DNA of 64,000 nucleotides from Auanema rhodensis. Lineage: Eukaryota > Nematoda > Chromadorea > Rhabditida > Rhabditidae. The DNA lies in NCBI GenBank assembly GCA_964057225.1, contig OZ059895.1:15956001-16020000 (forward strand), in the 5' to 3' direction. The translations under genes and the position numbers were made by a program. Shown in pieces: positions 1 to 12,626 of this stretch; position 1 is the first letter of the stretch; the number at the start of each line of letters is the position of its first letter. The notes under the pieces were generated by a model. The model was not told the origin of the DNA. It did no database searches and saw only the letters and a list, made by a program, of their open reading frames with translations.

Positions 1-641
1 CGTCGAAATAACATATTCAAAAGCACTAATTCTTTTTTTTTATCTATATACTCTTCTCTCGGGGCTCTCGTAATGTTTCTTTCTATGCTAGTACATGACT
101 TGAAAAAAGCACTTTTCCGCCATCGATTTGGCTATGTCATTGGAATCATTTCTTCTTACTTATGTCTTCTTCATACTTCTATTCTATATATATATATATA
201 TTTATAAATATATATATATGTGTATATGTATATAAAGAAAAGCCCACGTTTTATTCACCTGTGAATGATGAGCGAGTGAAAAAAAAGAAATAAAGAGGGA
301 TAATAAGAGAGGCCATAATTAAAAGAAAGAAAGAAAGAAAGAAAGGAAATTAAGAATCGAGAGAATGAGAGGAAGGCTGGGGAAAGAGGGAAAGAACGAT
401 GGATAAGTCTTATTATATACATATATAGATATATTTATATATTCACTTCTTTACCAACATCAATATGAATTATTGAGTATTTGATCTTACGATCTTCAAT
501 TTTCGTTCTAGCATCCCTTGTGTTTTGTCTAACAATCTCTTCTTTTCTCTTCGTCTTTTATAGTCATATAACCTCCAACTAAAATGACCATAATTGAAAG
601 GAAATAATGAAAAACGAAGTATTACAGGTTCCGTATAGATA
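1..641. other. Upstream region of the nuclear receptor gene
   Basis: No convincing reading frame is present. The stretch is AT-rich and holds a TA-rich tract near 187-232 and an AAAG repeat at about 321-344. A ttacag at 622-627 lies 14 nt before the receptor ATG and could be a cis or trans splice acceptor. Confidence 0.5.
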
Positions 642-1454
642 ATGTTTTCACAGTTGGCCACTCTCGACCATACTGATATCTTTTCTGATGTAGCCGGCAC
701 GGCACTTGATGATCTGTTGCGAGAATCGATTTTCGATTCACCTCGACACCACCACAACCATCACCAACACAGTCAACAGCAGTCTATTCTGGGCCATCAT
801 CCCCAGCCATCTCAGCATCACCACCAGCCATTTCATACCCATCAGCTGAATCATCATCCGCATCAGACACCTTCTAATACAACCTGTTCTCTAGGATCTT
901 CTAGTACTAATACTGCTAATACTAATATTGGAGCTCCATCAACCAACGAAATTTCAATGACGTCAGCTAGGCCACGAGGTAGACGAAGAAATAATCAGAA
1001 CAATCTCATATGCGTTGTTTGTAAAGATCAGGTTCGTACTCTATTCCCACCTTTCTGCTTATTTTATGTAATCACAATACTAAAATTGGTAATCAATAAC
1101 CGCGTTATATAGCCGCGAGCACTGCAATTGTACTTTCAATAGTATATTTGAATAATCCAATTAAGTTTCGTACTCATGTTTTTCCTTTTTATAGGCTTTC
1201 GGCAAACATTATGGTGTTAATGCTTGTAATGGATGCAAAGGATTTTTTAGGAGAAGGTAAGCTACCTTAACTTCTTCTCATGTGATTTTCACCGTGTTGA
1301 CTTGTAGTGTTTGGAATAACAGACAATATATGTGCCGTTTTGATGGTCAATGCTCTATTGCTAAAGGTTAGTTTATTCAATTTCTAGTCTATTTCCTTGT
1401 TTTTTCTTTTTCTTTTTCTTTTTCCTTTTACTAACAGTATAATTCTTTTTAACA

Positions 1455-1503
<49 letters not shown>

Positions 1504-3972
1504 TATTTGATGCTATATGTCAATTAATGTTTATATTAATTTAATGGAAAATTATTCAATTAGCCGTATAATAATTGTTTTTAGAGCATCGAAACGTTTG
1601 TAGAGCATGTCGTTTGAAGCAATGTTTTTTATCCGGAATGAATCCCAGAGGTTAGTTCAAGTTTATGTTTTTCTTCCTTGTTCCTTTGAGCTTTTAAACT
1701 TTCTAAAGAGTGATTTTATTATTTTCGTACGCGAATCGCATCAATTTTACTTTTTTTTATTCGACGCACTTGCTTAATCAGTATCCATGTGTTTTATTCT
1801 TATTCTCTAGTTCACTTTTTCGATTTTGCTTTTTAAACATAAAGGCTGTATACATGCCACGACTCGACCTTATATGATCTTTTGATCTTTCAGCTGTACA
1901 ATCGGAAAGGGAAAGAACAGTAGCAAGTGAAGTATCAGCTTTAGATGATGATCAAGATGAAAATGACGAGGATGACGACATGCTCCCTTCTAGGTAGTAA
2001 AATCATTATAAGCGAACCTAAGTGATAAATGTTTTTCATTTTTAGGAGCACAGTTGGAGTTCAAACTGACTTTGTTTCAGTGAACAAAGCAGAACCACTC
2101 CCTAGTCCTGAATGTGATTTAGCTGGGTAAGTTACTGATTATTTCCTTATTCAGTTTTCTGCTTTCCTAGTTTTTATAAAAACCACGTATATAATACGTG
2201 ACTTTTGATAAATAAGAAGCCAAACCTCTGCACTATACTATTTCATGAAAAGGGAAGGTCGTTAAGAGCGTATAATCAGAAGGGAATATGTTGTTAGAGC
2301 GTACACAAAATGATTTGAGAGTCGTGCTTTTAATATAAATCATAATATATACGTCGTTAATCTTGAGAATAGATTGTTTATTCACGAGAATGTTAATTTG
2401 GTTTGCAGACATTCATAAGTTACTTGTGTGACAACAACCGCAACTTAAGAAGTCATAGAATAATCTTATTACAGCTTACATTTGGATCTCCTATTTAAAT
2501 TATATGAAATCAAAAGATCAAACAATGTATTCACTAAATCCAAATTTATGAATTGAAAATTGCACGCTGATTAGACCGCTCACCTTTCAAATTCAATTGA
2601 AAATGAAGTATCAGGAATTGGTCGTTTTTCACGTACACAAGCAAGACAATGACGTTGGTAGTATATACATGTTTCCAAAAATATCGTTGTTCACCCACAC
2701 ACCAATATACACACAAAATGCCACAATATATAAATTCCTGGCTAGAAAAATACATTTGAAATGAACTAATAGTTTTATATTTTCAGAATAGCTCAACAAT
2801 TGGTGAATATGCATAAAGAAGTATGCAATCGGGTAGATTTAACAGAGTCAAATGCTCTAACTGGTAATACTTAAGTTGGAAATATTGTTTTGAGTTTGTT
2901 TCTTTTCAGAAACTTCTTCAACGATTACGTTTGTTACGGCATTTTATAATCCAACCTTAATATCTCCCCGAACTCCGGTAATTCGGATTATACTCTTTTC
3001 TTACTGTTTTTTTATTTTAGTTAACTATAACAGCTGATCATGTAGCTACTATGAAGGATGTTTTGCAAGATTGGAGGAGGAATTTTGTATTTTTTGCTGA
3101 TTGGTTACATGCTTTGCCGGAATTTAATCAATTAAGTATACATGATCAGGTGAGCTTAGCTTTTTGAGTCTTTGCGAGTAATATCACGTAGCTTTTCTAT
3201 AATTCATTAATAATTTTCTTGAATATACTGTGTATTGTTCAGGTGCAAATCGCACAAAACCGATTTGGACCCTTCTATTGGTGGCTATGTGCAAATTGGT
3301 CCGTAGAAACAAAGTGTAATGGTGTTTGTTATGCTAACGGAACTTATTTTCCTTCTGATGAAAATTTACAATGTGTTGCTGATGTCAGGTGGGCCTTGAG
3401 ACTTTTGATGTTTTCCTTGGATATGTCAGCATACTCTTATCTAATCAAATGTTTTTGCAGAGGCACAGCTTCTAAGATGGTTTCATCCCTCAAAGATCCA
3501 TTGAGTGAGCTTGAATTAGACGAGACTGAACGATGCTTAATGCTAGCAGTAATTGTATTTTGCGAAGGTTTTTCGTCAAGCAACTTCGAAATTCATAATT
3601 TATTCCTTTTTTAGAATTATCTGAACTTTCACCTGAGGGAAAAGAACACATTCATCAACTGAACAATAGATATATCCGGGTCCTACAAGATCACATTCAA
3701 AGAAAAGATTATGGAAATAGTAATATGACTCCAGCTCAAATTGCGGTGCGAATCACAAAACTCATGATTTTGCTCTCAGCAACAACTGTACGTTATTCTG
3801 TTTATAGTTTAAATTATTTAAATCTAAAAAACACCATTCAAGCTTATATCGCTGATTTCAGAACCTTGTTTACCTCACAAGTGATAATATTCGCCTGATG
3901 GATGTATTGCATCTGGTGGATTATAGATCAATTCCTGATGATATATTAAAGAAAAGTTATCGTGAATTCTGA
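642..3972 (+). CDS. Nuclear hormone receptor, HNF4-type nematode family
   Basis: Ligand-regulated transcription factor acting in the nucleus. I can join 13 exons with consistent phase (642-1031, 1195-1256, 1308-1366, 1585-1650, 1894-1993, 2046-2126, 2787-2863, 2910-2977, 3021-3149, 3243-3388, 3461-3567, 3615-3787, 3862-3972), giving 522 residues. The N-terminus is His/Gln-rich. The C4 zinc-finger DNA-binding domain begins with CVVCKDQ at about residue 124 and continues with P-box CNGCKGFF and second-finger CRACRLKQCF. After an acidic hinge comes a helical ligand-binding domain (for example VLQDWRRNF and IHDQVQIAQNRFGPFYWW), ending in SYREF. The DNA-binding domain and LBD layout fit the expanded HNF4-derived nematode receptors; the exact orthologue is not clear. 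No convincing AF-2 helix is obvious at the end. Confidence 0.9.
1458..1499. repeat. (TA)21 microsatellite
   Basis: An uninterrupted TA dinucleotide run inside the third intron of the nuclear receptor gene. Confidence 0.95.
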
Positions 3973-4277
3973 CGAGTGTTTTCACTCAACTGCACAAATG
4001 TCAGAAAACATATTTGTATAAAGAACTAAAAACCTGTACATTATACAAACTCCGCTCAAAACGGACATTATCGTTTTTTTTTTGCTTTTAATTGATGCCA
4101 TTGTGAGCTTACAACAAACGCAATTCTTCTTGTTATATTGACATATAGAGTTTTATTCATGTTGTTTTGATTAAATATTCCCAGTGACTTATGTGTTTCT
4201 ATTATGATTATCATATACATGCACAGCCGCTGTCTGGTTTTGTGATCTGATTGTCCTAGAGCATTCCGAAATGTTGC

Positions 4278-6634
4278 TATGCCTTAATATACGCTTGACT
4301 AAGACGTACATTTTGTAATACTTGACCTTGACTCTCTCGTTGTTGTCTTTCTAAAGCGCCTGAGAAAAGACCAGATTTTTCTTTTTTACCTATAAATATA
4401 TAAATTATTTATAAATTCCTATAAGTAAAATGAGAAAACATACCAAAATTCTCGGCGTCTTCAATGGTCATGGACAACGGAGCACCGAGTGTTTCAGGAA
4501 GGAACAAAGTGCATATTGCGGCTGAGAGAGCCATAAGACCCATGATGATTAATGGAATAATTTTCATGTATGTGCCCTGAAAATATGAATATATATGCGG
4601 TAAAATCAATCAAAAACTGACTAATTTCACGATGTGGGGTGCCAACAGAAGTCCAGATCCTGCTATCATACTACTCATTCCCATTCCAATAGCTCTTACT
4701 ACGGTAGGATACAGTTCCCCAGCAAAAATATAAATAACAGCAAATCCTGAACCTACACCGAATTTCCCTACGAAAGAAGCTGAGGCGACAAGCCATGGAT
4801 AATCTGGAAAAGTAGGTTTTGAACTTTTTATTCGACGATACGCCTAACCATCCGATATGAACATGCAGGATACACAGCCAAATCCGCAAGTAACCATACA
4901 CAACACCATAGTCCATCTGCATATAATGTATTTTTGGATGTGATTATACAAAGTATAAACCTTCTGCCAACTATTTGAAGTAATGGCCAGACGATGAAAT
5001 ATCCCGGAAGCTCAACAGCACCATTAATTATGAAAGACCAATAGTCATCGACAGGTAGATTTGAAACATTAAGTGTTAAACCATTATATATGATTGCATT
5101 CATAACCCTACAAGCAGTGTTATGAGACTATCAATCGTAGTACAGTATAGAAGATGTACCATATATAGGTTACGAGAAGAGTTTTCTTCCGAAGATTTGG
5201 TGTTTTGAATAAGTCCGTGACGTTATAATGTTTTTGATTGCTAATATCATTTTGATGATTATTTTGAAGCTGAAATTAGAAATTTTCTTCCTCCTCCCAC
5301 ACAGTGTCAAAGACATACAATATTAACGAGACTATCAACATCAACATCGGTTTTTCCATTAGTATCCGCAATCTTTTGAATTTGTTTCTTAGCTTCTTCC
5401 CATTTACCCATTGAAGCTAACCATCTTGGTGATTCGGGTAAGAAGCTGAACTGAAGTTCTTACAACTAATATCTTAAAATTACTCACAAATAATAGAGAA
5501 ATAAGACAATGAAGGGGGCATTACAGAAGAAAGTTAGTTGTCTCCATCGACGTATGAACATAGCTACTACTCCCAGTAAGGACATAGCAGCTCCAAAGAA
5601 AAGAGATATCATGAGACCAGAGAATATACGCCCGGAAGGTCCCATAAACTCCATTGCTACAAAGATAGTTGATATTTAGTGCTTGCACTCTTTCATACCA
5701 ATAATAAAAGGAATCTGGAATAAAGCGGGAAAGGGTAAACCAGTTAAAAATCGGAGAAATGTGAAAGTTTTAACATCAGTTACAAATGCATTTGCTGTTC
5801 CAAATGTAACAAGTGAAGCCAATATTATGAAAAAACTTCTCCTTCTACCATATCTGTACACGTAAAGTATTAATCTTCAAAAGACATTCAGGAAAACTAA
5901 CGTATCAGCTATGTATCCAAATAGATAGTTTCCAATGAAACTGCCTACATAGAAAGCTGTCGTCGAGATTTCAACCCACGCTTCCTCGTCACAAACCAAA
6001 TTAAACTATAATGACAGGATATATAGTTTTAGCTGTTTTATAAGAAATACATGCCTCTGTGACCAAGCTATCGGTATAAGTAGTATTGTCATATATCCAT
6101 CCATTCTGACAAGGTACTAAGTTTATCTCATCTCTGAAACAGCTTTCATCTCCGAAAGGTCGAGTGAAAGGAATTTACCTGTAAGTTTCAAATGGAGCCG
6201 AGGTGAATGATTGATAAGCTAAAGCTTCAGTTTCATTATATTGATAACAATTTGCTATTTTCTGTTAAAATGGAATTCAAAAGTGTGTCATACTGAAAAT
6301 ACTTGATACCGAATCGTTTGTGATGGGTAAAAGGTAGTGCTTGTTATCAGGGACCCGACAATGATGTGAAGGTGATCCCACAACAAAAGGCTTAAGGAAT
6401 TACAAGAGTTTAAGAAACTTTAGTTAACCTACTTGATTAAAAGCGGAAAAAGCAGATGGGATACTGGCCGGAAGACACATTATGAAGAAAAAGATTATTT
6501 GATAAAATCCGAAGTCTCCGACCTAGTATGAGCAAAACATTGTGCAGGTTTAGGAAAAAGCGAACCTCAGCCAAGACTAGATCGAAATCTAAGTGCTTCG
6601 CAGCGGTTAGGAGGATTTGTGCCGATACGTCCAT
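4278..6634 (-). CDS. SLC22-type organic cation/anion transporter (MFS)
   Basis: Plasma-membrane carrier of the major facilitator superfamily. Read from 6634 leftward, the first exon gives an N-terminus ending in FDLVLAEV. This joins GDFGFYQIIFFFIMCLP, the usual SLC22 start just before TM1. Further exons carry YRYGRRRSFF (the cytosolic loop between TM2 and TM3), a hydrophobic stretch with LRFLTGLPFPALFQ, ESPRWLASMGKWEEAKK (the SLC22 motif after TM6), and late in the protein LPETLGAPLSMTIEDAENFG, typical of the end of TM12. I end the protein by splicing from 4446 to the acceptor near 4360, which gives a short charged tail and a stop at 4278-4280; that last exon is less certain. The ATG at 6634 lies 5 nt after an attacag acceptor. 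Substrate cannot be told from sequence. Confidence 0.85.
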
Positions 6635-7461
6635 AACATTCTCCTGTAATAGAAGAAAAATACAAACCAGTAAGTATGGAACATACCATCTTTATCAGTT
6701 TGGTGTTCTAACTGCAACACGATTGACAACTACGAATGAATCTTTATACTCGTATACACACACTTGAGCAAGAAGTAAAGTCTTAACTCAATCTTGAGAA
6801 TTCGGCAGCCGATATGATGGATATTGAAGAGCAATTGACAACCATTATTATTTTTCTGAATGATAGAAATCCAATCAAATGAAAACATGAATTTAGAGCT
6901 AATACACATGACCAAGTAATGCTAAGGAAGTGTAAAAATCTATTTAATCAAAGAACTTTTCGATACATCATCAAATTGGCCTAGTACTGTTTTCAATTGA
7001 CTGCACTTAACCACATTAACAACATTAACACAAATGTAATTGTTGATCGTCAAAATTTTAAAGAAATTGATAATATTTCAGATTATTGATTTAATGTTTA
7101 AAAACAATTATGCGTGAACACATTCTAATCAATACGTAATTAGCATTCGTGGAATGTTTCATTTTTTGATGGCATGACATGTGATGCGGTTGGGTTGTAG
7201 TAATATGCAGGTCCGTTTTTCATTATCTAATAATGTTGTGTTGAAAACAAATTAGTTTATTTGATCTTTATTTAACCTAGTAGTTTTGTTTTTCTATTTA
7301 ACTGTTTTATGGTTCATTATAGTTTATATTCAATATACTATATTTTTACCGTAATGTTTAGATTGAAGTGTTATTAATGTTGTTTCTCTTGTTCACTTTT
7401 GAGTAATTAAAATCATATATGATGTTTGAAATCATTTATTTTCGTTTCCTTAAGAAAAGGC
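6635..7461. other. Intergenic, transporter 5' side and collagen 3' side
   Basis: AT-rich sequence with no supported exon. It must hold the promoter of the SLC22 gene and the 3' UTR of the collagen, both read on the minus strand. Confidence 0.5.
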
Positions 7462-8443
7462 TTAGAGACGTCCATATCCCTGGGAAGCTGGAGTGTCTTC
7501 ATTGACAGCAGCGGTACGTGGTGGGCATGGGCAGTAAGCAGCGTCTGGTCCTGGGAGTCCTGGGCCTCCAGCTGGTCCGTCAGTTCCTGGAACTCCGCTC
7601 TCTCCGTCCTAAGAATTCAATATAAATCATGATTTGTAAATGTTTTTTGTTACCTTTCCGTTTGGTCCGGATGGTCCTTCTGGTCCGTTATTTCCTGGGG
7701 CTCCGTTTTCTCCTGGGGCTCCTGGGTTTCCGGCTGGTCCTGCTGGTCCTTCTGGTCCTTGTGGTCCTGGGGCTCCCTTTCCGCGAGTTCCGTTAGCTCC
7801 TGGGGCTCCAGGTTGTCCGTCAATACCGTTGGTTCCTGGCTCTCCAGCATCTCCTTGTGGTCCTGGGGCTCCTGGGGTACCGTCAACTCCTGGGGCTCCT
7901 GGGGCTCCTGGTTGTCCGTCTGGTCCGGCTGGTCCGGCTGGTCCGTCTGGTCCTGCTGGTCCTGGTTCTCCGGCTGGGCACTTGATGCATTCGGATGGAA
8001 TGCTGTCCTTGATAAGGTTGATTCCGGCCTCTCCTGGGTTACCAGGCTGTCCATTGTCTCCATCAGTTCCACGCTCTCCTGGTTGTCCTGGAGGTCCTGG
8101 TGGTCCTGGTGGGCAGCTGTTGGATTGAGCTCCGCAGTTGCATGATCCTCCAGTCTGTCTCTTTCCACGGAGGAAGATAGCAGAAACATCGCTAGAGTGG
8201 CGTTGAGTGTTAACAGAGATCATGGAGTTCCAGGCATCGTTGGCGTAGGTCTAAAAAGAGAAGGAATGAATGTTCGTTAAAGCTTGGTTGAAGTGCTTGA
8301 CTTACGCGGAAATCATCCATATCATTCATAGCATCATCGTAGAAGCTGTTGATGTCCTGGAAGAGGAGACCAACATAGACCAAAGTGGCGAGGATGACGG
8401 TTCCGGAAGCTCCGGAGGCAAGAGTAATCAACAACTTTCCCAT
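7462..8443 (-). CDS. Cuticle collagen
   Basis: Structural protein secreted by the hypodermis into the nematode cuticle. Three exons (8443-8306, 8250-7654, 7608-7462) join in phase to 293 residues. The start [14 protein letters not shown] leads into the membrane-spanning nematode collagen N-terminal domain (roughly residues 14-60, with [13 protein letters not shown] and AWNSM). A furin-type site RGKRQ sits near residue 78. It is followed by CNCG and NSCPPGPPG, then Gly-X-Y blocks interrupted by the Cys-containing [11 protein letters not shown], a long Gly-X-Y domain, and a closing YCPCPP plus a short tail. Codons in the repeat are strongly biased to GGA and CCA, typical of highly expressed nematode collagens. 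A TATA-like element lies about 40 bp before the ATG. Subfamily not assigned. Confidence 0.96.
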
Positions 8444-8483
8444 GTTTTTTCACGGAAACTGATGATTTTTTCAAACGATCGCC

Positions 8484-8490
8484 TTATATA
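8484..8490 (-). promoter_or_regulatory. TATA box of the collagen gene
   Basis: On the minus strand this reads TATATAA, starting 47 bp before the collagen ATG at 8443. Its position suggests a short 5' leader of about 10-20 nt. Confidence 0.5.
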
Positions 8491-9551
8491 AGCTTCTCTG
8501 ATCGCCCAAGGCAGTTGTGGATAGTTGCATTACCCGTCTTTTGGAGGACATTCCAAAAAAACTGGCACCCTAGAGGTCTTTTGCGCAGCATCCATTTCAA
8601 TTCGGTAGATAATCACCTGAAAAACACCATTGTATAAGCATACATTCGATTAAAACCTTCTTAAATATCGAAATCAACTCTATAATATCCTAGGACTATC
8701 TTATAGTTTAATCTAAAGAAACAATGTGCCAAATGAAAACAATCGAAAGGAACGATGGTCTTCTATCTGTCGTTTCCTCGGTGATCATGAAGATGAAAGA
8801 GGTGTTTTGCTTTATTGCCAGAGAAGACAGAAAACATGCCGCTGATGTAATTCTCTGTTCATTTTCATTTTTTTTCGACTCTTCTGATTTTTTCTGTAGC
8901 AAAGTTTAAATTATAGAATTAGTATCTTCTATGTCGATTGAAATAGTCATGTTCTCCAGGTGCTTGAGCGAAAATGCTAGGTTGCAAAACCTGTCCCAGT
9001 GACGTAGTTGAAAGATCAAAAGAAGATAGTGGTGTCAACTTTATTCAGAAATGTCCTTTCATTATTAATTGTTAAATCGAGAAAAATGTCATGATGAGAT
9101 AGATAACAATGTAAAATTAGAAAATAAATAAAGATTCTTAAAAAAGTATAAGAGTCTGCGAGAGAGAGAGTGAGAGAGAGAGAGAGACAAGGAGAGACCC
9201 TGAGCAATCACGCAAAAGTATAAAGAGAAAGAGAGTAAGAGAGAGAGAATTTGTCATGGGATTTTTTATGAACAAACATGCATTCTTTTGCACTACTACC
9301 AGAAGTTGAGGAATCTCCTAATGCCAATTAAAAGAAAGAAATGATCTCGATATGAATTGAAAAATGCTTGACAGTAGCGAGGATAAAGTCTCGTTGCACT
9401 GAGTTCTCAGATAGGGATAAATTCTCAAAAATTAGATATGAAAACCTATAACAATACTACTAAACAATAACTAAACAACACTGTTACTAAACTTTTTGAA
9501 AGTAATTATTAAGGAATGAAATATGGTTAGTAAAGAAGTAAAAATCCTAAG
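8491..9551. other. Intergenic, collagen promoter side
   Basis: No exon is supported. It contains collagen upstream sequence and GA-rich tracts around 9160-9250. The left part of the SLC7 gene's 3' UTR falls at the right end. Confidence 0.5.
9160..9187. repeat. GA-rich simple repeat
   Basis: A nearly pure GA tract broken once by a T. More GA-rich sequence follows to about 9250. Confidence 0.85.
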
Positions 9552-11611
9552 TTATGATGAGGGGTTTAGTTCATTTGTTTCACAATCTTGCAGAGGACGT
9601 TCCTCTGGAGTTTTATTTTCTAATTTGCCTTCCATGATAACCAGCTGGCAATTCAACAGACGATTGAAGAAAGTTGATAATGAGTCTGAAGATAAGAAAT
9701 TTTCAAAGAATAAAGTTGGAAAAGTTCATGATACCATTGATTAAAACTATATAGTGTGGCGCACTTGCAGGCTTAACGAATAAGAAATACAAGATAAGTC
9801 CACTGAAAACGAATATAACTCCTATAACGGTGACCTGAAAAAAGAAAATTCAAATCTTCAATCATATCTTAAGTTAGTATACCAGTGTTTCCTCGATGAA
9901 TGGAACAAAGACGAGGGCAACACTGATGATCAGGAATAAGATTATAGTACAGAGTGGAACCTTGATTGGATCTAAACAGTGGTCTGATCATTAAGCCTAA
10001 AAACTTCAACAACGTACTTTCTGCTACAGGCATCTTCTTGTATCTTAAGTACAGAAGAGCTACAATAGTGACAGCTCTTTGACCCCACATGACGAAGGTA
10101 ACGTAGTTAATAAGAGTATCAATATCAATAAAGGAAACAACAATAGTGCAGATTAACTGAAAAGCGAAACGTAAGTTTGGAACAGTTAACTAGAAGCTCA
10201 CTTGTCCAAGCAAAGCAGATCTAGGACTGTCAGATTCCCCATGAGTTCCGCTAAGGAATGGAGGGAAATGACGCTTTTGGGCAGCAGCGCGCATGGCTCT
10301 GGAGCCACAGAAGATGTTACTGTTCAATGTTCCAATAAGGAGAACAGCAATCATGAAAGGAATGGCATATGACCCATTACCCATGCAAGCTTGAGCAAAA
10401 TCCTAAAAAAAACAGCGTTGTATTGATGTTGGCATTCAGAAGCTTACAGCAGCAACAGCAGTACTGTTTTTGACTTGTTCAGGAGAGAGCACAATAAAGT
10501 AGGAGAAATTGATAAGAACATAAATCACAGTTACGGCAACAATACCCACAATAAGAGATAAGGGGATAGTTCTATGAAACCATTTGTCATAACATTGTAA
10601 ATTGCCTAATCTACAAACCTTCTTGGCTTGTAAATTTCGGGAGTTCCATAGTTCAAGATATCCCAGCCAGCATAACTCCATAAACCGCCATAAAACGCAA
10701 GAGATAATTTTCCAGGAGAGTAGACACTCCCAGCCATGGGGTTTTGAATGTTCTCATAATGTCCTGTACGAAACAATTTGATTTTTTGATTCCTAACATC
10801 ACTATATACCTTGGAAGAGATGAATAAAACCAAAACTTATGATAACGAAAACGATTATAACTTTAGCAAAAGTCATAACAGATTGAAATCTACCGGCATA
10901 CTTATCAATTGAAAAGAAATTCAAAGCTGTTAAAGCGACTAAAAACATGGAATAACATAGAGTTAACGACTTATAATCTTACTCAATAGCAAAAGTCCTA
11001 ATACCTTTTCCGCTACACTGTTCCAGAACGATTCCAACGTAAAAAGTGGTGCCAATCCACCCACTTAAAGAAGGACATACATAATGACCACAACAGAAAA
11101 ATGAAAAAGCATACTGAAGTATTGTCCAAACGTTTGAGCTTGTACTGCAGCTGATGCCGGATACGTTACTAGACATGATACCCACATGAACGCAAATGCC
11201 ATAGCTTCCCATCCAACATAGCTAGTATAAGCAAAGTCACATCCAGGGTCCGTTATAGAAGTTCCCAATTCAATATAAACAATAGCTCCTTGAAAATAAA
11301 TTTCCGGATGAGATTATAAAAAGTGATGGATTTACCAAGAATAGAGATGAGTCCACAGCCAGCCCAAACAAGCAAAGAAAGACCAACGGAATTAGTATAT
11401 AGCAATATAGAGGTAGGAGTAATGAAAATACCAGACCCAATAATATTATCTGTAAATTGATGCAAGATGGTTAGGAGTAGAAGTGAATAATCAGAGTTTT
11501 ACTTATGATATAAGAGGTACAAGTCATGAAACCCATTTTATTCCTCGGAGATTCTTCGGCCCTCTTCATCGTTTCAGACCGGCTGACTTCTCTATCTGAG
11601 CAGTCTGTCAT
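9552..11611 (-). CDS. SLC7-type amino acid transporter (heteromeric light chain)
   Basis: Plasma-membrane amino acid exchanger of the APC superfamily, LAT-like. The protein starts at 11611 with a short acidic and basic N-terminus, then MGFMTCTSYI and the TM1 signature NIIGSGIFITPTSIL. Later landmarks are VWAGCGLISILG, DFAYTSYVGWEAMAF, FYGGLWSYAGWDILNYGTPE (TM6), IPLSLIVGIVAVTVIYVLINF and NSNIFCGSRAMRAAAQKRHF, all typical of SLC7. A Cys in the TM3-TM4 loop (VLEQCSGK) is where light chains disulphide-bond to their heavy chain. The C-terminus is recovered by a 50 bp intron after LIND and ends at the stop 9552-9554. The ATG sits 2 nt after ttttag, as expected for trans-splicing. The substrate cannot be read from sequence. 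Confidence 0.88.
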
Positions 11612-12626
11612 GACTAAAATGAAACTGTTTTATCAGAAAATCATGAAACGTATCTAATTAAACGAAAAAATGACAAGATATTAAGAAGCATAAAATGAAT
11701 TTGTGTCTCTCATATTATTTGTTATTCGATAAGATCAATCGATAAAATATATAAAAACTTATTCTATAAATAAGCGATAGCTGAAATTTTAAAAACAAAA
11801 TATAAAGCCAGAAACTAGGCATATACCAAACACTATCCTACAGATAACGTTTATTTTTCTTCAAATGTACAAGCTTTACATCTCTAAAACGAAAATTTTT
11901 GTACGGCATCAAGCCGAAGAAATGAGGGGCTACTGTACGCTAAAAGATTAAACTCTGAAAACTCTGCCACCAAGAAATAAATTAAAACCAGTAAAACAAA
12001 TATCGCAATCATGCATAAAAAATCACAATGATTATGACAAGGTAAAGGAATAAATTATACAATTTTCGGAAAAAAAAAGGGTGTAAGTAAAAATACTATT
12101 GACCACGATTTACTATGTAAAAACGAGGATCAGAGACTGCTTTAATTTTCATTACAATAGATATAATGGGCGGATTAAGAATTGATAACATCATAAGAAG
12201 TATAAGACCCTGTCTTATAGCATGCTTACTTAAGTTGTCACTCGTCACTTCCACTTCTGATAAGCTGTAAATACAGTAGCTCAGATGACCTCTGTAATAA
12301 GATTAATCATAGATTGGCTATAAGATTCAGTAATAAAAAGATATATGGTTTAAGAGATGGTCAGTAATAATCAAGTTTAGAGTGTAAATGTTTTAGAATT
12401 GAATCTAAATTTAATCAATACTATAAACTGAATATATTAGTTCAAAAAGTACAGAAGTGCGAAAAAGATATTCAAAATAATTACTTTTTTTTGAACTTGA
12501 GTTGCAAAGATTCAAAACAACTATAAAACTTAGAACTTGGAACCGAAATGAAACACAAATAGTGCGTAAGATTCAAAAAAGGAAGTTATTTCTATTTCTA
12601 TTTCAATGCAAAAATGCCTTTTACTT
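11612..12626. other. Intergenic between SLC7 and HD-PTP-like genes
   Basis: AT-rich, with no reading frame I can support. I specifically looked for a tyrosine phosphatase domain on the minus strand, since it would follow the HD-PTP proline-rich region, and saw none. Confidence 0.5.

Noticed and set aside
7640-8145. Long plus-strand open frames with GP- and WS-rich translations
   Set aside because: They are antisense shadows of the Gly-X-Y repeat of the cuticle collagen; the minus-strand frame has the collagen N-domain, cleavage site and correct splice joins.
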